64,000 nt of DNA, from assembly GCA_018350325.1 (NCBI GenBank), contig JAEVLN010000028.1, forward strand, positions 558,001 through 622,000, written 5' to 3'. The stretch comes from Globodera rostochiensis. Its lineage: Eukaryota; Nematoda; Chromadorea; Rhabditida; Heteroderidae. The notes under the pieces were generated by a model. The model saw nothing but the letters and a program-made list of their open reading frames with translations, searched no databases and was not told where the DNA came from. Both the position numbers and the translations under genes were made by a program. Of the stretch, positions 22,483 to 34,600 are shown piece after piece. Position 1 is the first letter of the stretch. Each line of letters starts with the position of its first letter.

Positions 22483-25260
22483 AAAATTAATTGATCGCGA
22501 TCTCGATCAGAATCTCAATCGGCCCGTGCTCTATCCATAGCCCAGCCGGCAATATTTTAGGTATTTTGATTCGAGAATCTCGAATTGTTGACTCAAAAAC
22601 TCTCGGAGAGATCTCGATTTGATCGATTATTCGAAAGTGATTTACAAATGCCGTAGCCATGCTGGCCGTTCGGGGAACGCCTTGAACAGCCCATCCTCGG
22701 CACTGGTGCACAATGGGATTGTGAGGAATGAGAGGAAATAGCCGAGATGGATGCCGTGCCAGAACGCGCTCACAAACATTGTGTAGGGCATTCTGTGAGA
22801 AATGGAAATTTTGTTCGATATAAAAATTCGTTTTTAAATTTTAAAACACACCGGTACGCCCGGTTGGTACGACGGTAGACAAAGTTGGCCAGCCAAAACT
22901 GGACAGTCCTAAAAAATGGGTATTGTAAAAGCAGCCCCTCCCAAATTTTTCGAAAAAAAAACATTTAGGGATTTTTGGGGTCGAGGAATCCTAATGTGAC
23001 CGCAATTTCGAACCCAGACCTGGAAATAGGACATTTTTTCTATCAAAATTTTCCAAAAATCAAATGTGGCCTCAAAATAATTAACATTATTTTTCAAATT
23101 CGGGTCTGATGGAGCTCAGTTCGGATTCCTCGACTTTTCCAAAAATCAAATTTGGCCTCAAAATAATTAACATTATTTTTCAAATTCGGGTCTGATGGAG
23201 CTCAGTTCGGATTTCTCGACCCCAAAACCAAAATTTTACCAAAAAATGCACAAAGATTCAAATTACAATTGCAAAAAATTGTTAAAAAATCCCCACACCT
23301 GTTCCAAGCGCGCATTCCAGAGCGGAACCCATCCGAGTGTTCCACGCATGGAATGTCCAAATTTCGAATTGTCTCAGCATCCAACGCAACGGCAGGGTCA
23401 TCGTAGTCCAAAGATCTGAAAATAAATATTACCTAAATTTTAAAAATTTTTGGAAAGAATTTTGCCCTCACTGATAGTGAGGGATCTGCTCATTTTTTGG
23501 CCCACTGCCAACTTCATTGTGCTCAGCCGCCGGGTAGATGCCAATGCCAGCCACTAGACAAATCGACTCGGCAACCTTAAATTTACGAAAATATTAATGT
23601 TTGAAGATTAAAAAATGGACATGACTAAACCTCACTAAGACTTGAGAATCGATCGAGATTTCAATACTCGAATCTCTGTAAAGTTTCGATCGAAAATCTC
23701 GATCCCTGTACCAAAATCTTGAACTCCTGTAGATTTTATCGATCGAAATCTCAAATCTTACTGTCTGGGTTCTGGACAAGACAATGGTTTGATTTTACAA
23801 ACACCAATGATGTTGTATGTAACCGGATCCCAGAAATTTAGAAAATGCTTTATTAAAACAGAATTTCGTAAAATTTCTTTGGTATCCGGTTAACACCATC
23901 CATGGCACATACCATCCATGCCGAATAGACGCGCATTCGCATGTAGACAAATGCCATTGCACACCAGAAGAACAAAGAGAGCATACTGTACTCATCAATT
24001 TGGCGTCCACGAATTGCCTAATTTAAATAAATAAATAATAATAATAAGTCTATATAAATAATCAAATAAAATAATTAAATTGTAATTTTGTAAAAAAAAT
24101 ATTTTCAATCAAAAATTAAATTAAATTTATATAAAGTAATGAACAACTCACATTCAACGGGTCCAGCCATGTCATCAAGACGAGTGATGGCACTGTCCAG
24201 CAAAGCGTTTGCAATTTCTGCCCGATCAATGGTGCCAATTTTGTCCATGCAATCGGCTTCTGACGGTCAATTGCATCCGAATACGTCTTATATGTGTAGT
24301 AGGGACCTTAAATCCAAATTTTTAATGACCAAAAAAATAAATTCTCTCATCATTCTCTGACCCGTGAACAGCCCGGTGAAGCTGTACAAGTAAGTGAATG
24401 CCTCGATGGCATTTGGTTCATGGCGATCCGTCGTTGGTATTGTCGTTGTTGTGGTTTGGTTCTCGTCGCCATTTGTTCCACCTTCATTGTGCTCCTTCGT
24501 CCGTCGAATGTCCGCAATTTCATAGGCCAGACCGATCACCTGTAAAGAATAAATAACTTAATACGGAGTATGGCATTATTTAAAAAAAAAGAAATATTGT
24601 ATAAACAATTATTAATTTTTTTAAAATTTTGTTTTCATCGATTGATCACCACCAACCCACAACGACCAACCGACCAACCCGCAGTGTCATGATCAGCTGA
24701 ATGGCATTGCTGACAAATTCCAGGCGAGGAAGTCCCACAAAATGTTGGCATCGGAGCAGTGCCAAAAAGGTAAAAGTGCCAAAAAAGGAGAGGTTGGTGA
24801 GATGACTGCAAAAGGAGGGGACAAAATTTTAATTTTATTGCAAAATACAATTTAAGAAAGGCAATTGTTCATAATTCCCTTTTTCGGAACGCGAAAATGT
24901 CTCGAGAAAAGCCCACCTTGGACAACGAATGATGCTGATCAGTGCCAAATGCGCAAGAACAGTGATCAGCGAACAAAGAGCCATCCAACCGCCGACAAGG
25001 ACAGCGATTGAGAGACCGATCAGACCGTCCACACGTCGCCGGAGGGCATTGGAGCTGGACAAACGCAACGCGGCCGCGATCAAAGCAGAGGCAATGAGCA
25101 ACAGGGCATAGACCAGATCATTCTGAGCAGAGACTAGGGGTATTAAAAATGGAATTTTGTAAAATCAAAAATTCCATTTTCCTTGCGCATTCTGAGAGAG
25201 GACCTTAGCCCGGCTGAAGAATGTTGAGTCCATTGACTTTGGAGGGCCTTCCACGTGCAT
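22016..25260 (-). CDS. mboa-7: MBOAT7/LPIAT1-like lysophosphatidylinositol acyltransferase, 12 exons
   Basis: Exons (5' to 3', minus strand): 25,204-25,260; 24,917-25,122; 24,679-24,805; 24,362-24,539; 24,152-24,306; 23,913-24,017; 23,472-23,575; 23,299-23,415; 22,852-22,908; 22,646-22,792; 22,142-22,234; 22,016-22,085. They join in frame to 471 aa, essentially the length of vertebrate MBOAT7. The family transfers arachidonoyl/polyunsaturated acyl groups to lysophosphatidylinositol in the ER. Visible family marks are the catalytic His in AFWHGIHLGYFLSFLTIP, the conserved Asn in RAWNRTVQFWLANF, LFTGPYYTYKTYSDAI, RMRVYSAW, and many hydrophobic segments. A Thr-rich loop (QTTTTTIPTT) lies in exon 4. 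The start at 25,260 follows frame and length. The intron between exons 10 and 11 contains a small TAAAGCCCGG..GGCCCGTGCTCTA element. The last two exons are copied in inverse orientation at 1-467. Confidence 0.93.
23056..23215. repeat. Tandem duplication (~84 bp x2) in an mboa-7 intron
   Basis: The block beginning AAATCAAATGTGGCCTC and ending GCTCAGTTCGGATTCCTCGA occurs twice in a row within the intron between exons 8 and 9. It has no coding role. Confidence 0.7.
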
Positions 25261-26284
25261 ATAATGTGATGAACAGTGACGTTTTAAAGTAGTTAAATAA
25301 TTGAAAAAAGAAAAACTAAAATAAAAAATGCTTTAAAAAAGAATTTTAGGGTTCCGAATTTTGAAATACTCAAATATAAAGTCCGTTTTACGCGGTCAGA
25401 GCGGAATCTATTTTGTGAAATCTATTCTCACAGCCACCCTTAACGATTTATTGAGTAATTTTTAGTGATCTTGAACGGGTCTCGACCAATTTCTCGAGAT
25501 TTTACAAGATTTAAAATTCCCGATCGGTAGCAAGTCCGGGCTCTACTATTGTCTATTTTATGATGCTTCATTAAAGCCCTAACGACCCTCCTGAAAGTGA
25601 TCAGATTTCTCATATAAATCGTACACGTTTAAAACAATAAATGAAGAATTTTTCTTTTGCGTTTTATAACAAAATTTAGGAACAAAAGTCCACACAGCTT
25701 CAGCATCGTCACTTTAATGTCAATGTATAAAATATATTCAAATATAAAGTGAAGAAATGGGTTAGATCAAAAAGGAGGTGTCCTGTGTTAAAACAAACGC
25801 ATAATAATCATAGAAATTACAATATTAGTGCTTCCATGATCAATACGATCTGGTTCCTCTCACGATCACGACGGAAAGTCATCCGGGACCATAAAGCATG
25901 ATGGTTGATCATTTCTTGATCGTGATCAATAACTAGAAATCCGTCAAATGCATATGGCCCATATTCCGATCTAATCCGGAATCAGCAGACCATGGAAAGC
26001 ACTGTTTTCATAATTCGTTGTTCATAACGGACCAGATTGTGTGTATAATTGGTAAAAACAGGGAGGAGGAGAGTTTGATCATTTCCGAAAAAAAAGGTAA
26101 AAAATGGACAGCAGCTCAAACAAATCGAAGGTCACGCGCATATTGTGAATGAAATTGGTGTGTGTGTTGTTTGTGTGTAGTTAAAGAAGGACACCGAGGC
26201 GAACAACTGAAAAACAAATTGTTAAAAGCTGAAGTCCAAAAGTTCCACCAACAAAAGATGCCATCGACAAAGCTGTATAAAAAC
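25261..26284. other. Intergenic between mboa-7 and dnj-14
   Basis: 5' flank of mboa-7 and 3' flank of dnj-14. A short element end (GTCCGGGCTCTA) is seen near 25,535. There is no coding sequence I can support. Confidence 0.4.
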
Positions 26285-26498
26285 TAGAGATCGGACCAAT
26301 CGAGATTATCGTTTAATCTTTCGAGACTCTCGATCAAAATCTCGATCGTTTAATCTTTCGAGACTCTCGATCAAAATCTCGATCGTTTAATCTTTCAGGA
26401 CTCTCGATCATTTAATGTTTCGATTCTCGATCAAATCTCGACTTTAATTTTTTCGAGATTTTCGATCGAAATCGATTGGTCCTCAAGTCCGAACCCTA
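26285..26498. mobile_element. Short TIR element with TCTCGATC repeats
   Basis: Ends TAGAGATCGGACCAATCG and CGATTGGTCC..GAACCCTA are inverted, and the interior is mostly tandem TTTCGAGACTCTCGATCAAA units (three copies). Flanks ATAAAAAC and ATAAAACT suggest an imperfect 8-bp duplication. It lies just 80 bp past the dnj-14 stop. Confidence 0.6.
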
Positions 26499-26577
26499 AT
26501 AAAACTGCTTGTTCACCGTCTTTTTCAATTCTCTTGACCCCGCGATTCCGTGCCATACCGTCGTCGTTTCTCTCTGC

Positions 26578-29500
26578 TCACTCTTTCGCAGCGGTGGAGC
26601 CGTAAGAGGGCGGCGCCGGTGCCGCGATCGGCGAGTTGGCCGTGTAGGGCGGCGGCGGCGCGTACGGCGGCGGCGGCTCATTGCGGGCAGGCGGCTCCTC
26701 CGGCTGGCAAGTGACGTGCACGGATGTTGCAGTGGCGGTGAACTGCTTGGTGAAGTGATTTTTGGCAAAAGTTAATTTTTTATAATTTTGGTCCAAAAAT
26801 CCTTTCAAATCGGAACGGGTCGGCTGAAAAACCATGTCGAACCCAAAAACAAAGAAATTTATTGAAAAAAACGGGGGCAACAAAAAACCGGGCATCCAAT
26901 TTTGTGTCGTCTAAGCGCGATCAACTCTATTGATCTGTAAAAATTTCCATATTCTAGACATTGCGCAAATTTCGAGGGGGGGGGGGGGGGCGTTTTACCG
27001 TCGCCTCACTGCCCGCTGTCCCCGCAGGCTGTGCCCGAATTGGATTTTCCACGTCGTCTGTCTGCGCCGCATTGAATGCCTCAAAGGGCTAAAAAGGGCA
27101 AAAAAAATTACAGAAAATAATTGGATTTTTGTGTATAAGTAATTCACTATAAGAGCATTGGCTTAGATGCATGGATCTGTTCTAATCATCATTGTTGGCA
27201 ATTTCAAAAATCCGGAGTGGAAAATCCCCACCACCCAAAGCATAAATTAGCAAGAAAAAGCAAGAGGAAATGAATGGAACACGACACGAATGCTCTGAAC
27301 AACATTACCAGTTTTTTTTTAATTTTGGCTTTTTTTTCTCTAAAATATTTTTTTTTGTGAATTTTTTAAGAATTATGGGTAATCTGGTAATTTCGTGATC
27401 AGGTAGGTGTATCTGATCGATCAGACAGACATTTTTGGAAAACAACAAACAAATGATTTGACAAAGAACAAAGCACCCGTTACAAATTGCGGAAGAATAC
27501 AACCCAAGCGATTCGAAACATTAAAAAAACGTTTTATGAATAAAAACTGACAAATTTTGGCAATTTTTCTTTTTGAACTTAATATTTTTTTCGTTTAGAA
27601 ATATTTCTTATCGCTTTTTTACTTACTAAACATTTTTCAGACAAATTGTTATAACATAATAATGTTTTGATTAGAGCCCGGACCGATCGAAATTTTCGAG
27701 TTATTTTTTCGGTATTTTTTAGTGATCTCGATCGAAATTTCAAAATTGGTCTTCTACAAGTCCGGGCTCAACTTTTGACTATGGCAACAATTTGGCATGC
27801 ATAATAATGCTAAAATATCATCAAACAGCAACTCACTCAGTTTAATACTCAATTACCGTCATAAAATTGACATGATATGATGCGAATACACAGAGAAAAT
27901 AAACAGTGGTGGTGATGATGTATAATGAGTAATATAGGTTATATACTAGTGTATATACAGTATATATATATATGCATACAACAAAAGTACACCGATTAGA
28001 CATTTGCCATGGGTTGGCTGGCGTCAGATTCTTTTCTTTTTTTTTGTTGAAAAATTAGACATGAAAAACTCCAAAATGTGGGCATTTTTTAATCAAAATT
28101 CAAAGCACCAAAATTGAAGCAAAATTTGCCAAACCCAACACAACCCTTGGCCCGGACCGGGCACACAACACATTTACATGATTGAACAACTGTATTCGCG
28201 ACGGTACACAACGCGCATTTTTTTTGATGTACTAGTAGTAGTACTGCTAGTATAAGTGGTTTTATTGGGGCGAGCGGTAATGCTTTTCGTTTGCTTCAGC
28301 CTAAACAAGCATACGTTCTGCGATTCGTCCGGCTTGAACGCTCCGAAGCAAAAGTTACAGCAACACTTGAAACAAGCGCAACAACAACAGCAGCAACAGA
28401 AGCAACCGCACGTCAGCACAGCGATGGTGCAAAACAGCCACTGAAAATGCACAAAAATAAATTAAACAAATGAATCAAGGAAGAAGGAATGCCAAAATTT
28501 ATTCAAATTGTGGTACGAAAATGTCCCTAAATTTATTCAAATTTGGATTCTCACTGTAAACCCCAAAAAAGCGCCCCCAATTGAGCCACCGGTTTAAAAA
28601 AAAATTTGTGTAAAAAATTTTGCAAAAACGATTCAAAAAATTGACAAAACAGAATTTTCCTAACAAAAAAAGACGCGATTTTCGTTAAAAAAAAAGTGCA
28701 AACCTTGACCCATGGACGCAGTGCAAACGTCATGTTCTCTTCACCAAGTTGCTCGACCATCTAAAAATCGGAATTCAACGCTTTTCAAATTTCTTCAAAA
28801 ATTTCGGGGTTTACCTCCATTCATTTGTTATAATTTCAATGTTATAGTTTTCTCGATTTAAATTTTAAAACCAAAACCCATGGTTCAAAACAACTCATAG
28901 AAATTGTTTTATGCCCAATGTTTTCTGTTTACATCTCAAAATTTTTTTTCGAGTCAACAAAAAAATCGACAAAAATTGGAATTTCAATAAAATCGCATAA
29001 AATTAATTCCAAATAAAAAACAACAAAACCTTAAGGCCCATTTCTCCATATTGGTCATATACTCTCCTCTTGGTAGAATTCGACAGCACTGCGTTTGCGT
29101 AGTTGATTTCTTGGAACTTAAGAAAAATTATCAAAATTTGGAATTTTTTGAATTGTTTTTGTTGAAAGTTATGAAACGGGTATGTTGTGAAAACCAAACC
29201 TTTTTGCTCGCCTCCGGGTCATTATGGTTTTTGTCGGGATGATATCGAAGTGCCAAACGTCGATATGCCCCTAAAAATTGCAAAAATTTAAAAAAATCAA
29301 AAAAAACTTTTTTTGAGGGTGACTAATATCGAATACAATCAGAAGACTCCACTACTTTTAGACCAATTCCAACGCTTAAACCAAAATTCAATTACCCGAT
29401 TGTTTATTTTTCTGATTTAAATGTCATAAAACTCCCAATTTTTCAAAAAAGGAGTATTAGAAATTTTTTCAACAAAAGGTCAGTTAAATGAATTGAACAA

Positions 29501-29724
29501 TTCCTAAGGCTTAAAAGCATACTTTTGATGTCATCGTCAGTCGCATCCTTTGGCACATTGAGCAGTTCGTACAAGTTTCTGTGCGTGGTCAAACTAAAAC
29601 AAACAAAAAAAATTTTGAACTGCTCGAATTTCGGCTTCCCATTTTGCACCCAAACTCACGAATCGTTAATGCCGCGCGAACGTCTACTCTCCCTCGCGTC
29701 GTTTTGATCAGAATCGGGAGGCAT
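26578..29724 (-). CDS. dnj-14: Cysteine-string protein (DNAJC5/DNJ-14), 8 exons
   Basis: Exons (minus): 29,660-29,724; 29,523-29,593; 29,200-29,270; 29,030-29,116; 28,704-28,760; 28,315-28,440; 26,999-27,088; 26,578-26,742; in-frame total 243 aa. CSP is a synaptic-vesicle co-chaperone that stimulates Hsc70 and keeps SNARE proteins folded. Residues ~28-98 are a J domain: LYELLNVPKDATDDDIK, then AYRRLALRYHPDKN with the HPD triad at 56-58, then FQEINYANAVLSNSTKRR and VYDQYGEMGLK. The linker VEQLGEENMTFALRPWVK precedes the palmitoylated cysteine string (residues ~121-148, 15 Cys, including seven in a row). The tail is acidic/proline-rich and ends with two PPPPY motifs, candidate WW-domain ligands. 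The start ATG is at 29,724. The antisense strand of the cysteine string gives a glutamine-rich frame that is not a gene. Confidence 0.94.
27671..27771. mobile_element. ~100-bp MITE, TAGAGCCCGGAC / GTCCGGGCTCAA ends
   Basis: Short inverted ends enclose ATCTCGATCGAAATT repeats inside the large sixth intron of dnj-14. Flanks GTTTTGA and CTTTTGA are similar and may be a decayed target duplication. Relatives are at 30,494, 22,425 and 25,535 (end only). Confidence 0.6.
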
Positions 29725-30493
29725 TTAGAGGTAATGTGTTGATGAATAGAAAGTAATTAAATGGCAGTGCAATGTTTGGACTGAATGGAAAATTCATAAA
29801 TGATCGAAGTTTTTAAGAAAATTTATGCTAAGTTTTGTAGGGGACGAAGGGTTTTAAAACAATGATTGATCAGAGCTTTCAATTCTACGACCTCAAACTA
29901 AAATAATATTGGGCTTTTTCTTATGATAGATCCTGATTTCATAAATCCGTGAAAAGATTAAAAGCTCTCATCCAAATGATCGAAATATGTCATAATTCTT
30001 TTGCCGATTTGCTTTTTCTCAAACAAATTTATATGTTGCTTAAAAGTGCCAGATTGTTTTTGATTTGATTACTTAACTAACAAAAAAGTCATGTTTTAAT
30101 AAACTTCGTCGAGTTGACCCCGAACGCAAACATTGCTCATTTGATAATTGATTGGAATTTGGATGGAACTAGATTTTACTGTTTTGTCTAACGAAAGTTC
30201 GATTATTGTAAAATTGGAACTTTAACTATCGAAACAAAACTCAAACGATTTTACCAAATGTGAAAGGACTCGATTTTATTGAGCAAAGCAGTAAAATGAA
30301 TATGACTCATCAAACTACAAAATGAGAGACGAATTTTTTACGAAATTATGTATGGTTGGTCCCATGGGAAAATTGCTTTATCAAAACGCTTCTTAACTTT
30401 CGAAATGATCGATCTGATTTGGTTCTGAGATGATTTGCTTATAATTGCATTTCTATTTATACCTTTATTTTGTTTTCTTTATTGTATTCAGAT
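29725..30493. other. 5' flank of dnj-14, no gene recognised
   Basis: A/T-rich sequence with many short stop-riddled frames. The dnj-14 promoter is presumably here, but no motif stands out. Confidence 0.35.
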
Positions 30494-30890
30494 TAGAGCC
30501 CGGCGAGATCGAGATCCCGACCGAGATTTTCCGAGAGTCCAGGTCTCGAATCTCGGAAATTTGTTGAAAACTCCGAGACCTGGACTCCCGGAATTCGAGA
30601 CAAATCTCGATCTCGGTCTCGGCCCATCCCCAAATCTTGATCTCGGATTTTTCAAAAGTCCGGGCTTGATCAATCTCTAACTTTAAGCTGTTTCAAAAAA
30701 TTTTTTAAATATTCGCCCGGTATTCGGATGTTTTCCAAAATCCGGGCTAAAGCCCGGTATTCGCCCGGCAAAGCCCGCCCGGACAAAAAATCAAAAAAAG
30801 CCCGCCCGGAAAAGCCCGCCCGGCCACTTTCGGGTTGCCCGGAAAAAAGCCCGCCCGGCCCCAACCCGATTATCCGAACCCTAGTTCAAA
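30494..30890. mobile_element. Two adjacent small elements rich in GCCCGG
   Basis: 30,494-30,669 begins TAGAGCCCGGCGAGATCG and ends with GTCCGGGCTTGA around a self-complementary CTCCGAGACCTGGACTC-type core. 30,705-30,887 is filled with GCCCGCCCGGAAAA repeats and ends CCGATTATCCGAACCCTA. The termini resemble the other hAT-like elements, but no clean target duplications are visible. Confidence 0.5.
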
Positions 30891-31609
30891 CAAACTCGAA
30901 TGTATTATTATTTATTCGACATGTTTCTGGTGGCAAAAAATGATTTGGGTACGTAATCTTTCATCATTATTTTTCATCATTCTTCGGCAGATTTTTTTGC
31001 TCCATTCTAAAAGATTTGGATAAGAAAGATTAATTCAATTTTTGTGATTCATTTGGGCGGCCACAATGCCATCAATGTCTGAAATCAGAACATGGTCCAA
31101 TTGGAGGATAAGAGAATGCCCTGATCAGTATCATTAAGTTCAAACAATATGATCACTAAGGCCGAGATTTATATTGACTAAAAATAGCGAAATATTACTT
31201 AATGACCAAAAAACCCCAAAATATTGAGCAAAAACCCCCCAAAAAGTGCCAAAATATCGTATATTGACTAAAAAGTCGCTCTAATTCTAAAATGTTTCAA
31301 AATGAATGCTATTTCCGGGCTTATCTCATGCCCTATTCTACAAAAAAATAGGTAAAACCTGAAAATCTCGGCCCTAATGATTGCATTCAAATCATGTTGT
31401 TTAAATCAAAAATTCGCAAACGAACAAAACTACAGCAGGTCAAACAGATTATTGCCAATTCCGAAACCCAGCCGCCCCAAAAAAAGGTCTTGGCTTCAAC
31501 CCCAATGGAAAGAATGCCCAAAAAAGTTATTAGGCCTCTGAATGACGGACGACCCCCTTTCTTCATTAAGCTTGAGGCATTGTGCCCGCCCTGCCACGCC
31601 TCCCTCAAC

Positions 31610-34600
31610 TCACTTCTCGCCTCGGCCCTCAACTTTCAATACTTTTTTCTCCTCCTCTGCCATTCTTTCGGCTTCCAATCGCCTCCTCTCCTGTGTAGCC
31701 GCAAACGCTTCGAACCGCTCCCTCTTGTCCTTCTACAAATCAATCAATTTTATAATAAAAATTAATTATTTAAAAATATTTCTTTACCCAAAAATTTTGC
31801 TCTTAACTAATCTCAAAAATTGGGAATTTTGATTTGCCCCGCCCCTCCCCCCCTCTCATTGATCGATCGCGCACCTCAATCTTTGCCTCAAGCCGCTCCA
31901 TTCGCATTTGACCCTTCTCTTCTCGCAGTGCCCTAATCAGTTCCATTGCTTTCTGAACTAGGGGGAAAAACGATTTTTTACTCGGCCAAATTTCAATATC
32001 AAAAAGCCACGACGACTAGTAGTCCAAAAACGATACAAAAGGCGCCAAAATCGGTCGTCCTTTTGTCTCGATCTTTCGTCAATTTGTCGTGACGTTTTGT
32101 ATCACAGCGCTCTCACAACTGCCACTGACCGTTGATTCTTCGCCATAGCCCCAAATGCGTTCAGCAATGGTCACGAGCGGCTGTGGGCTGTCAAGCTGGT
32201 GGAACCAACGGTCGGGATCCGACATATCCTCCCACTTTCCATGCCTGACAAAAAATAAAATGTTAAAAAGATTTCATTGTTGAGGTGGGGGGGGGAGCGA
32301 ATATGGTAATCAAACTAATGAGCCAGTCACCACTAATTTTTGCCAAATTCAAATTTAAACATATTAAAAAAGTGTTGCTGAAAATCCGAACTCCGTTTTT
32401 GCAACAAACACGAATTTTTGGTCGAACAAATTCAGATTTGAATTCAGTTTAGATTACACATAACCTCAAATGGCTTTCTGTTGTCAATCCGTGCGTTTTG
32501 CTCAATTTTAGACACTATTTATTTTTTTAAGACAGAAAATTGAATTTTTAAAATCAAATGTTATTAATTCGGCCAGAGGTTTGAAATAATTCGAAATGAT
32601 GTTTCGACCAATTTCGAACCCCGGACCCGGATTCGAACAAATTTTCAAAATTCAAAACATTTATAGTCAATTTGGGGGCTCAAAATCGATCAAGAAGCAT
32701 GAATTCGGGTCCGGGATTTAGAATTGGTCGAAATGGGGGTCAAATTCAGGTTTCTACTCTCTTGTATACCCCTAACAAATTTTTACGTCGCCCGAAAAGT
32801 TCTAGAACGCATTTTTACTCAAAAACGTGGCCAAAAAACTAATATGAAGAGTCAGTCGTCCAATTTTTTTTGTTGTTGTTGTTAATATTCCCAATTATTA
32901 CGTTTCTTGGTATAGCACACGTGTCCATTGTTCATTAGAGATTTTGATTTCAGCCGGAGGGTAGAGCGCCGCGCCAACATAACTACACAACAAAAAAAGA
33001 TGCCAAATTTAAATTTTGAACAGAAAAATTTAATAGAAAAAATGCACCGATTGTCGACGCCGTTGAGAAAGTTGAATGTGGCAATGGCTTCATCATAAAA
33101 TTGAATAACAAATTATATTATATAAAAAAATGCCGTCGAAAGTTTCTTAGAAAATGTACCATTAAAAATCAAAAAAAGTTTCTTTACCTATTTTTTTGGG
33201 TTACCCTACGTTTTGTCAAATGTACATTTTGCCAACCCAACAAAAATGTTACGTTTTGGCAATACACAAAAATATTATCGTTTTTTTGGATGATTTTGAG
33301 TATGTTTTTGAATGCTTTTAAGGCCAAAAGATTGCGAAAAAAATGTTGTAATCGAAAAACTTCGAATTCGGGTCCGGTGTTCGAAATTCAAGTTTTTGAT
33401 GAGTTGACAAAATGTAACATTTTTTGCTGAATTGGCAAAACGTAGGGACACCTTTTTTTTTCGTGTTATTGGTCTATTTAGGGTTTTTGATTTTTGACAA
33501 TATTTAAGTCAAAATTTCGCTATCTTTAGTCAATAGCTTGTGATTTCACAGCTTTTTTGTTTTAGTCAATTTTTCAAAATTTAATTGAACCAAAAGGCGG
33601 TCACAATTTTTGTTTGAAAGTTACCGAAATTTTGAATTTCTGGATCAGTTTTGGCTTAAGCCAGACCAAAAGTTTCAAAAAAAAAACACAAAAAATAACG
33701 CACTGTCGGCAAAATTTCATAGCCAATTCGTTCTTTTTTAAGTGCCGGTATGATTCGTTTTCGAACAGAGTCAATGTCCTTCAGATCGCCCACACCAATG
33801 ACGAGCACATCCAACTGATCAAAGAATTTGGAATGATTTAAAAAAACAGTTAAAAATCATAATGTAAATGATTAAATTTCTAAGTACCATGGGCGTACCC
33901 AGGGGGAGGGGGTTTTTGAGAAAAAAACCAAATGGGGGACCCTTTTCATTTTCCTTAACAAATTGAGTCAAAAATGCAAAATTTTCTCCGGCGGCGCCTA
34001 TCGGCATCGCCGACCCCCCCCCCCCCCTCTCTCTCTCAAAAAAACTTGCAATTTTGAAAAATTTGAAAATCGGCAAATTTTCGAAATTTTTACAAATTTT
34101 CAACAGAAATTCTAAAAAATTTACTCAAATTGAACTTTTTTTTTTGCGGAAAAATTGCTTACGAAAAATGAAATGCAATAAAATCCAAAAAAGCACCCCT
34201 AAAGATTGACTTTCTTTTCATATTAGCCCCCCCCCCCGAAAAAAGGCTCTAGGTACGCCCTTGATAAGTACATAAAAACCAAAATTCGAAAAAATGTAAA
34301 AACAAAATTGTTGTTTTAAGTCGGACTTTCGGTTGCAACAGAAAGAACAGCTCCAACGACTCGGGCGTTATGTCGTCCGGACTCGGCACGCGCCAGGACA
34401 GTGCCGTCTTCGGGAAAATAGCGACCGGACCAAGCAAATAGCAATTGTCGTGGGTGCGGAAGCCAAATTTGCTGATCGTTTTGATGTTGATCTGCAAATT
34501 GATGGCACAAAAATGGTGAAAAAATTAAAACGCCATAGTTCGATGTCTGTACGTTTTGCCTCGAAGGTTTTTCGATTCCAAAATTTTTTTGGAATCTTTT

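Noticed and set aside
26496..26775. Arginine-rich frames on both strands
   Set aside because: Produced by the GC-rich proline codons of the last dnj-14 exon.
28256..28473. Plus-strand glutamine/threonine-rich frames
   Set aside because: They are the antisense of the cysteine string of dnj-14.
31394..31765. Plus-strand 123-codon basic frame
   Set aside because: Overlaps the terminal exon of the NDUFAF3-linked tail in antisense; no domain and no splice support.
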